From Thermodesulfobacteriota bacterium (GTDB lineage Bacteria > Desulfobacterota > BSN033 > UBA1163): a stretch of DNA of 5,770 nucleotides. The number at the start of each line of letters is the position of its first letter. The stretch's first letter is position 1. The stretch lies in assembly GCA_030024065.1 (NCBI GenBank), contig JASEIE010000253.1, positions 1 through 5,770 of the forward strand. Direction: 5' to 3'. The notes beneath the pieces were generated by a model. That model made no database searches and had not been told where the DNA came from. It saw nothing but the letters and a program-made list of their open reading frames with translations. Both the position numbers and the translations under genes were made by a program. Positions 1-4,098 of this stretch are shown here, piece by piece.

Positions 1-75
1 AGGCAAGGCCGCTCTTCAAACGGAGTGCTCCTTGAGCGCAGCGGTCACTGGGCAACTGAAAGGTGAGGAGAGTTA

Positions 76-645
76 ATGAATGTTAAACCATCAAAAGACA
101 GATCTTTGATTCCTGTTGAACGCATCGAACGATCGATACTGTTGATTCGTGGTCATAAGGTTATTCTTGACGCTGACTTAGCCGCACTTTACGGCGTTGA
201 AACGAAGCAACTGATCCGAGCAGTAAAGAGAAACATACCGCGTTTTCCAGACGACTTTATGATCCAACTTAACGAGGAGGAGTCTGAAAGCTTGAGGTAC
301 CATTTTGGCACCTCAAGTAAGTGGGGAGGACGTCGGTATTCTCCTTATGCCTTCACGGAACAGGGCGTGGCTATGCTCTCCAGTGTCCTTCGGAGCAAAC
401 GCGCCATTTAGGTGAACATTGAAATCATGCGAGCTTTCGTTCGACTCCGAAGGCTGCTTGCGTCTCATGCTGATTTAGCGCGGAAACTGGATACTCTCGA
501 AAGGAAATACGATGCTCAGTTCAAGGTGGTTTTTGATGCTATTAGGGAATTGATGAAACCACCGGAATCCAAGAAGCGCCCAATTGGATTCCTTGTTGAG
601 GAAGCTAAAGTTCCTTATATCACAAGAATGAAGAGGAAAAGTTAG
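76..645 (+). pseudogene. ORF6N-domain protein, interrupted by one in-frame TAG
   Basis: The translation from ATG 76 has the ORF6N domain (phage KilA-N/ORF6N group, putative DNA-binding) at about residues 15-111: a valine/isoleucine-rich strand, the [15 protein letters not shown] stretch, [10 protein letters not shown], and [26 protein letters not shown] at 409-411 follows RSKRAI. The same frame then continues at once with [16 protein letters not shown], a charged helical region ([13 protein letters not shown]) and a stop at 643-645. ORF6N homologs read through here, typically as RAIQVNI or similar, so TAG most simply derives from CAG (Gln) by one C-to-T change. Total length is 190 codons, full length for the family. 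A GAGGAG ribosome-binding site (65-70) precedes ATG 76 by 5 nt. The second half has a GTG at 412 but no good ribosome-binding site. I call it a nonsense-mutated pseudogene; amber read-through or a sequencing error are alternatives. Confidence 0.85.
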
Positions 646-686
646 GTGTTACGAATATCGCCTTGCGCTTTACTTTTATTTACAGT

Positions 687-709
687 CACGGACACGAACC
701 ACGGACACG
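687..709. repeat. Short tandem repeat CACGGACACG x2
   Basis: CACGGACACG occurs at 687-696 and again at 700-709, followed by a partial unit GGTCACG. It lies in the non-coding gap between the ORF6N pseudogene and the next small gene. I see no protein-coding or regulatory reason for it; it looks like simple-sequence expansion. Confidence 0.6.
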
Positions 710-808
710 GTCACGTTTTTATGGGAGAAACTCATGCCAGCGATTGCATCTCTTGAAGATTTAAAAACGGCCCGGAAAGAAGGGGTGAGTATTTACGCTA
801 TGCTCTAT

Positions 809-830
809 GCCTGCCTGCCGGTAGGCAGGC
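809..830. repeat. 22-nt GC-rich palindrome inserted in a gene
   Basis: GCCTGCCT and AGGCAGGC (8 bp, perfect) enclose GCCGGT, and the hairpin can close further through G-U pairs. It is flanked by a 10-bp direct repeat, TGCTCTATGC, at 801-810 and 835-844. Removing either the 22-nt palindrome or the 34-nt unit (palindrome plus one repeat copy) restores the host reading frame, since both lengths are 1 more than a multiple of 3. There is no T-run after it, so it is not a terminator. It behaves like a small mobile palindromic unit. Confidence 0.75.
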
Positions 831-932
831 GCTTTGCTCTATGCTTTACGAAAATGGCGCAGGATAGGTTGGAAGAATGTCTGTAAATTGTGGCTGGAAG
901 AAAGAACTCCGGAGCAATTAAAAGGGGAGGGT
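831..932 (+). repeat. Direct repeat copy A (coding, partner at 2178-2279)
   Basis: This 102-bp stretch matches 2178-2279 in the same orientation at 85 of 102 positions with no gaps. In frame with GCT 831 the two copies differ in 15 codons, 12 of them synonymous. The shared peptide includes KWRxIGWKNVCKLWL and ERTPEQLKG. It is the 3' part of the small gene starting at 734. Confidence 0.8.
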
Positions 933-987
933 GGAGTTCATTTCGGTGGGATGGGATGAAGTTGCATTTGAACCAATGTCCCCATCT

Positions 988-1016
988 TTGTACAAGGTAG
1001 TCAGATTGAGTCTAAT
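988..1016 (+). promoter_or_regulatory. Possible sigma-70 type promoter of the NTase/HEPN pair
   Basis: TTGTAC (988-993) and TCTAAT (1011-1016) are separated by 17 bp. The -10 matches the consensus at 5 of 6 positions but the -35 at only 3 of 6. It would start transcription near 1023, upstream of the GTACC repeats and of the start at 1079. A TGAGTCTWA direct repeat (1007-1015 and 1021-1029) overlaps it. This is a pattern match only. Confidence 0.35.
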
Positions 1017-1044
1017 AGAATGAGTCTTAAAAGATGACCTTGAA

Positions 1045-1074
1045 AATCGTACCTAAAAGAGGTACAATCGTACC
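1045..1074. promoter_or_regulatory. GTACC repeat operator candidate
   Basis: AATCGTACC occurs at 1045-1053 and 1066-1074, 21 bp apart (two helical turns). The second copy forms an inverted repeat GGTAC-AATC-GTACC (1061-1074). The site lies just before ATG 1079 of a winged-helix protein, the usual place for an autoregulatory operator. Binding by that protein is inference. Confidence 0.5.
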
Positions 1075-1078
1075 CGAA

Positions 1079-1705
1079 ATGAGTACGGCCCCTTACAAAG
1101 AGGACATCTCTCAGACCCTGTTTGGCAAGACCCGCCGAGCGGTTCTCTCTTTACTCTACAGCCATGTGGACGAAGCTTTTTATCTGCGCCAAATCGTTCG
1201 TGTCGCCGGAGTCGGACTGGGTGCAGTGCAGAGGGAATTAAAACTGCTTTCAGATGCTGGAATTACTCAGCGCATCGTCCGTGGTCGGCAGGTTTATTAT
1301 CAGGCGAATCCTCAGTGCCCTGTATTTGGAGAACTCAAGGCCCTGGTGATCAAGACAGTTGGCATAGCAGCCATTGTGCAGGCTGCCCTGGCCCCCTTAG
1401 CCGATCACATTCGTATTGCCGGCATTTATGGATCCATTGCTCGGAGCGAAGAACACAGGGGTAGCGACGTAGACCTCTTGGTCGTGGGTAAAGTAACATT
1501 TGCTGAGATTGTCTCAGCTCTTGACCAGGCCCAGAAGACCATTAATCGGGAGATCAATCCAACAGTCTATCCTGTTGACGAGTTCCAATCAAAATTATCA
1601 GCAGGTCACCATTTCCTCAGTACCATCGTGGAAAAACCTATGTTTTTCCTATTCGGTGATAAACGTGAGCTTGCAAGATTGGCTAAAAAGCGGCTGGCTG
1701 GTTGA
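1079..1705 (+). CDS. Winged-helix and MNT nucleotidyltransferase protein (antitoxin-like)
   Basis: This is a two-domain protein. The first part, starting at SQTLFGKTRRAVLSLLY, is an ArsR-like winged helix: the recognition region is FYLRQIVRVAGVGLGAVQREL and the wing is RIVRGRQVYYQANP. The second part is a minimal nucleotidyltransferase with the signature GSIARSEEHRGSDVDLLVVG, so GS-x10-DxD is intact. A later acidic residue in REINPTVYP may be the third metal ligand. MNT proteins of MntA type transfer AMP to a partner HEPN protein, and a HEPN gene overlaps the 3' end here, so I infer an antitoxin-like role. I prefer ATG 1079 because homologs, as I recall them, begin near MST-x-KTRRAVL and because the GTACC repeats would then be in the leader. 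The frame is open from ATG 1034, which would add 15 residues; neither start has a clear ribosome-binding site. Confidence 0.85.
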   Translation: MSTAPYKEDISQTLFGKTRRAVLSLLYSHVDEAFYLRQIVRVAGVGLGAVQRELKLLSDAGITQRIVRGRQVYYQANPQCPVFGELKALVIKTVGIAAIVQAALAPLADHIRIAGIYGSIARSEEHRGSDVDLLVVGKVTFAEIVSALDQAQKTINREINPTVYPVDEFQSKLSAGHHFLSTIVEKPMFFLFGDKRELARLAKKRLAG

Positions 1706-2102
1706 GCACAAGACCAGTTCCCAAGAGATTGCAGATCTGCTGGGAATGGCGGACCGTGACCTGGCCCAGTGCCAAACGCCCGTTCTCAGTCCGGACTGGC
1801 AACTGAATATAGCTTATAACGCTGCGTTACAAGCGGCGACCGCCGCCCTGTCTGCTGCGGGGTATCGTGCTGCAAGGGATGCCCATCACTACCGTGTGAT
1901 TCAGTCGCTTGCTTACACCATCAAAGCCGATGCGAGGTTAATCAGTCAATTAGATAAATTCCGAAAGAAAAGAAACATTAGCGGCTACGAACGAGCGGGG
2001 GCGGTATCTGAACAAGAAGCAAAAGAGATGTTTGCTCTGGCGGAAAATCTAAGGAACGAAGTGGAGAAGTGGTTTCGTTCAAACCATCCGAAGCTTTTAT
2101 AA
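1671..2102 (+). CDS. HEPN-domain protein (putative toxin partner)
   Basis: This is an alpha-helical HEPN-type protein of 143 aa. It begins with LQDWLKSGWLVEHKTSSQEI, followed by a RDL segment, SPDWQLNIAYNAALQAATAAL, AGYR, and HHYRVIQSLAYTI, then the motif region KFRKKRNISGYERAG, and ends in a charged helix. HEPN toxins normally carry R-X4-6-H. Here the corresponding stretch is R101-N-I-S-G-Y106, with Tyr where His is expected, so RNase activity is uncertain. The start is not marked by ATG. I choose TTG 1671, 35 nt inside the upstream gene, because homologs carry the WLxxGWL-H-TS-EI segment; GTG 1665, GTG 1656 and ATG 1746 are alternatives. The overlap suggests translational coupling with the nucleotidyltransferase. 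Any reading upstream of 1656 in this frame is a shadow of the upstream gene. Confidence 0.8.
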   Translation: MQDWLKSGWLVEHKTSSQEIADLLGMADRDLAQCQTPVLSPDWQLNIAYNAALQAATAALSAAGYRAARDAHHYRVIQSLAYTIKADARLISQLDKFRKKRNISGYERAGAVSEQEAKEMFALAENLRNEVEKWFRSNHPKLL

Positions 2103-2120
2103 AGACGGGGATGGGCTTTT

Positions 2121-2177
2121 TGTTTTTCGCCCCTTACGCCTCGCGCCTTACGATGAAAGATACGCTATGCGCTACGC
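2121..2177. repeat. Low-complexity TTACGC/CTATGC-type sequence
   Basis: The stretch is built from variants of CGCCTTACG and GCTATGCGCTACGC, between the HEPN stop and repeat copy B. Similar text occurs before copy A (about 648-672 and 797-808). It has no convincing coding content; reading frames through it are artefacts of the repetition. Confidence 0.5.
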
Positions 2178-2288
2178 GCTTTGCTCTATGCTTTACGGAA
2201 ATGGCGCAAGATAGGTTGGAAGAATGTCTGCAAGCTATGGCTTCAGGAGCGAACACCAGAACAATTGAAAGGGGTGGGCAGCCAATGA
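2178..2288 (+). pseudogene. 3' remnant of a second copy of the small gene (repeat copy B)
   Basis: In the frame of GCT 2178 it reads KWRKIGWKNVCKLWL then QERTPEQLKGVGSQ and stops at TGA 2286-2288. It aligns without gaps to 831-932 at 85 of 102 bases, with 12 of 15 changed codons synonymous. There is no ATG; the frame opens after TGA 2154-2156 in low-complexity sequence, so the 5' half present at 734 is missing. I treat it as a 3' gene fragment. The longer ATG frame 2069-2332 over the same DNA is rejected. The divergence pattern says the two copies evolved as functional protein genes for some time before decay. Confidence 0.6.
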
Positions 2289-2301
2289 GGTCAGGAAAAG
2301 C

Positions 2302-2324
2302 TTTGGAAAGTCCAATATTCCAAA
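2302..2324. other. Inverted repeat TTTGGAA/TTCCAAA in a gene leader
   Basis: TTTGGAA (2302-2308) and TTCCAAA (2318-2324) form a 7-bp stem with a 9-nt loop, 33 nt before ATG 2358. There is no T-run. It could be a leader hairpin or an operator; nothing decides between them. Confidence 0.35.
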
Positions 2325-2357
2325 CCCCCTAGGCTTTCCTTAAAGGAGCAAAATTCA

Positions 2358-2561
2358 ATGAATACTCTGATCAGGCAATTGTTGGAACCTATTAGATCAA
2401 TTAAGGATCAACCATTTCATTTTGCTGCATGGTGGTTAGTAGCCAACGTTATAGGCTTGGCAGGGTTTTGGTTGCCGCTATTACTTTTACACGGTAGCGG
2501 CAAACCAACTTATTTGGTTCTTGAGCGATTAATAAAGGCTCAAATTGAGTTATTTTGTTGA
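2358..2561 (+). CDS. N-terminal part of a membrane protein of unknown function
   Basis: ATG 2358 has a good ribosome-binding site, AAGGAG at 2343-2348 with 9 nt spacing. The 67-aa product has an amphipathic start (LIRQLLEPIRSIKDQ) followed by one clear membrane segment at about residues 23-44 (AAWWLVANVIGLAGFWLPLLLL), then HGSGKPTYLVLERLIKA and a short tail IELFC. I do not recognise the family. The end looks abrupt. It stops inside the start of the next fragment, which is in another frame and resembles an unrelated protein from its first codons. I infer that the original gene was longer and lost its 3' part in a deletion near 2535-2545. A genuine small membrane protein cannot be excluded. Confidence 0.5.
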   Translation: MNTLIRQLLEPIRSIKDQPFHFAAWWLVANVIGLAGFWLPLLLLHGSGKPTYLVLERLIKAQIELFC

Positions 2562-2865
2562 ATTCAGAAAAAATAAAGACCTGAGGAAGCTTGTCAGGGA
2601 AGGTGAGCTCTCTTCAACGGAATTTTGCAATTGGTTTGGTGAGGGGAAATTGAGACGAGGCGAAGATATACGTAAGCTTCCTGTGATGCTTAAGGACGAA
2701 CAGCCTATGGAGGCTCTTATAAATGACAATTTTCAAGCAGCGTTGGATCAATTAGAGCAAAGGAATCCTGCTGTAAAGTCAAAACTCTTTGAGAAAATCG
2801 AGGATGTTATAGATGGTTTTGAAAATCTTCCCTTTGGGGAATTGGAGGTTATTTGGATATCATGA
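2545..2865 (+). CDS. C-terminal fragment of a ParB-like protein
   Basis: The 106-aa translation SYFVEFRKNKDLRKLVREGEL, continuing FCNWFGEGKLRRGEDIRKLP and ending in an acidic helical part (AALDQLEQRNPAVKS...), resembles the C-terminal portion of ParB/Srx-fold proteins found near restriction genes. The expected N-terminal ParB nuclease-like domain, about 150 residues, is absent: the frame is closed by TAA 2533-2535. This points to a 5' deletion that joined it to the membrane gene, which it overlaps by 17 bp. TTG 2545 has a weak AAAGG site (2534-2538, spacing 6), so a short product is possible. Its stop TGA 2863-2865 overlaps ATG 2862 of the endonuclease gene as ATGA, indicating that the two were an operon before the damage. 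Assignment to ParB is from memory of the motif and is moderate. Confidence 0.55.
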   Translation: MSYFVEFRKNKDLRKLVREGELSSTEFCNWFGEGKLRRGEDIRKLPVMLKDEQPMEALINDNFQAALDQLEQRNPAVKSKLFEKIEDVIDGFENLPFGELEVIWIS

Positions 2866-3728
2866 CCTTCAAGCATCTTATCGGTAAGTCAACGCTTAAA
2901 GAAGGTATCACCATCCATAAGAATTTCGAGAGTGTTTTCGACAGTCCTGATTCAGGACAGAAAAAAGAGATAACACTTTTGTACAGCAATGAGCAATCAG
3001 TGAACGTTGTACTCAGAAGATTAGACAACATTCGCAAGCACGTCCAGATTAAATACACTAACAAAGCACATGGCCCTTTCGTGGATTGGCTGAATGAGAT
3101 TTTCGTTGAAACAAGAAAGGGCTCAATCGGCGAATTCCTGGAATTTCAGAAAGTAGCCCCCCACGTTTTCAGGTTAAACCCTATCACAATTGATATGTCA
3201 CACAATGCGAATCTATATGTTGCGGATTCCATGTATCACAAAACAGATCGAGACTCTCTAAAGGAAGAAGAATCTTTTTTTGAAATTGAAAAAATAATCA
3301 ACGGCATCAGCTTCAAGGTAGATGAAGGCCAAACCTTCTACAACCGGGAAATTGAAAAGGCGTTCTCAGAACATGAGTGGCAAAAAGAAGTGAAAGTAAT
3401 TCCTGAGCTTGATCTTAAATGTGATTATAGGAAAAAGACCGTTCAGGTTGAAGTTGAATTTGGCAATGCAAGGGTCTATTATCAGGATTACATTAAGTTC
3501 ATGCTTTCTTATTTTTCAAAACAGATCCATTTAGGGATTCTTATTACCCCGACTTTAGGATTTGCAAATGTATTATGCGAGATCGGAAAACAGAAGGCTT
3601 TACGAAGAGGCCGGAAGACTTATTCTGGAATGATACATTTCGAAAAAGCCTTCAAAGAATTTCACTATTTAAAGTCTATCTTCGATATTCCCATCGTAAT
3701 ACTCGGCATAGATATCAGCCCATTATAG
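2853..3728 (+). CDS. BglII-family type II restriction endonuclease
   Basis: The product is 291 aa from TTG 2853, or 288 from ATG 2862. Residues 1-110 form an N-terminal domain (KEITLLYSNEQSVNVVLRRL, HVQIKYTNKAHGPFVDWLNE, EFLEFQKVAPHVFRLNPI) that I cannot name. Residues 145-291 resemble the BglII endonuclease family: NREIEKAFSEHEW, PELDLKCDYRKKTVQVEVEF with GN after it, YYQDYIKFMLSY, LGILITPT, and RKTYSGMIHFEKAFKEF. D191-X8-E200-X-E202 aligns with the BglII active site D84-X8-E93-X-Q95, with Glu in place of Gln. The expected reaction is double-strand DNA cleavage at a short palindrome. GGAGG at 2844-2848 lies 4 nt before TTG 2853 and 13 nt before ATG 2862; the ATGA overlap with the upstream stop favours 2862. 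No methyltransferase gene is within view. The frame looks intact. Confidence 0.8.
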   Translation: MDIMTFKHLIGKSTLKEGITIHKNFESVFDSPDSGQKKEITLLYSNEQSVNVVLRRLDNIRKHVQIKYTNKAHGPFVDWLNEIFVETRKGSIGEFLEFQKVAPHVFRLNPITIDMSHNANLYVADSMYHKTDRDSLKEEESFFEIEKIINGISFKVDEGQTFYNREIEKAFSEHEWQKEVKVIPELDLKCDYRKKTVQVEVEFGNARVYYQDYIKFMLSYFSKQIHLGILITPTLGFANVLCEIGKQKALRRGRKTYSGMIHFEKAFKEFHYLKSIFDIPIVILGIDISPL

Positions 3729-3747
3729 CAACCCTTCACTCGGTCTT

Positions 3748-3902
3748 ATGAAAATAGCTACATTCCATTCCATTAGAAGTGCGAGGATGAGGTTTGCTTC
3801 GTGAAAGGACTGGATAAAAAGATTAGGGGTCGGATTAGGGATAGAATTTACATTACTACTATGTTTGGTTTCCATTGGGCGAAAACTGTTGGGCAATTAA
3901 TA
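3748..3902 (+). pseudogene. Broken 5' part of the radical SAM gene
   Basis: After the endonuclease stop there is ATG 3748 reading MKIATFHSIR, a start typical of cobalamin-binding radical SAM proteins. It soon goes out of frame and ends at TGA 3802-3804. In another frame, from 3777, the sequence reads EDEVCFVKGLDKKI and DRIYITTMFGFHWAKTVGQL, which fits the B12-binding-like region just before the surviving 3' ORF. That frame then enters the inverted-repeat element and ends at TAA 3912-3914. Expected N-terminal residues between MKIA and DEV are missing, so there is at least one small deletion or frameshift in addition to the insertion. The whole gene would run from about 3748 to 5319. Confidence 0.6.
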
Positions 3903-4046
3903 CTACTACGTTAAATTGATACGCGATAAATTTAAAAAATGCCAAATTTTTCAAGCTATTGAGGCTTATTGTTGGCTAATTTTAACGAAGTCCGGAAACC
4001 CTTGAAAAATATGGATTTCGTTTTTGACTTAACGAAGTAGTATTAA
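3897..4046. mobile_element. 150-bp inverted-repeat (MITE-like) element
   Basis: TTAATACTACTACGTTAA (3897-3914) and TTAACGAAGTAGTATTAA (4029-4046) are reverse complements with one mismatch. Inside is a second nested dyad: CCAAATTTTTCAAG (3942-3955) against CTTGAAAAATATGG (4001-4014), 13 of 14 pairs. TTAACGAAGT also recurs at 3982-3991. The element is AT-rich and has no ORF. It lies between two pieces of one radical SAM gene. TTAA or TA at the ends could be target duplications, but excising at either does not exactly restore the frame, so the borders are not fixed. Confidence 0.7.
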
Positions 4047-4098
4047 ATACTATGAATTTAGTGTCAAAGACCCACATAATCTCTTTATTGGTGGTCCA

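Larger units (their letters stand above)
734..959 (+). pseudogene. Small gene of unknown function split by a 22-nt palindrome insertion
   Basis: ATG 734 is preceded by a good ribosome-binding site, GGGAG at 723-727 with 6 nt spacing. As it stands the frame reads MPAIASLEDLKTARKEGVSI, then a Cys/Leu/Arg-rich stretch, and stops at TAA 884-886 (50 aa). Leaving out the 22-nt palindrome at 809-830 makes the frame continue through WRRIGWKNVCKLWLEERTP and EQLKGEGGVHFGGMG to TGA 957-959, giving 67 aa. That second frame is supported by a second copy at 2178-2279, which differs mostly at synonymous sites. The restored product is small and basic with no signal peptide or membrane segment; I do not recognise the family. 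The gene is therefore most likely frameshifted by the insertion. A 50-aa hybrid peptide could still be made. Confidence 0.65.

Noticed and set aside
1..75. Upstream end of the window, including GGAG-TG-CTCC at 22-31
   Set aside because: Only a 4-bp inverted repeat and a ribosome-binding site for the ORF6N gene are visible; no gene or promoter can be supported.
1500..1655. Upstream extension of the HEPN reading frame to ATG 1500
   Set aside because: This part is an out-of-frame shadow of the well-supported nucleotidyltransferase domain.
2106..2136. Possible terminator after the HEPN gene (GGGC, T-rich run, GCCC)
   Set aside because: The T-run lies within the would-be loop and not after a stem, so it is not a proper intrinsic terminator.
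2069..2332. 87-aa ATG frame over low-complexity DNA and repeat copy B
   Set aside because: It begins inside the HEPN 3' end, crosses the TTACGC-type repeats, and is in a different frame from the codon-conserved reading of copy B.
2536..2561. Programmed frameshift joining the membrane protein to the ParB-like fragment
   Set aside because: No slippery heptamer with a downstream structure is apparent, and the two parts look unrelated; a deletion junction is simpler.
2849..3064. Minus-strand frames (also 3982-4179, 4163-4405, 4447-4632, 5376-5564)
   Set aside because: All lie opposite supported + strand genes or repeats, with no recognisable motif or ribosome-binding context.
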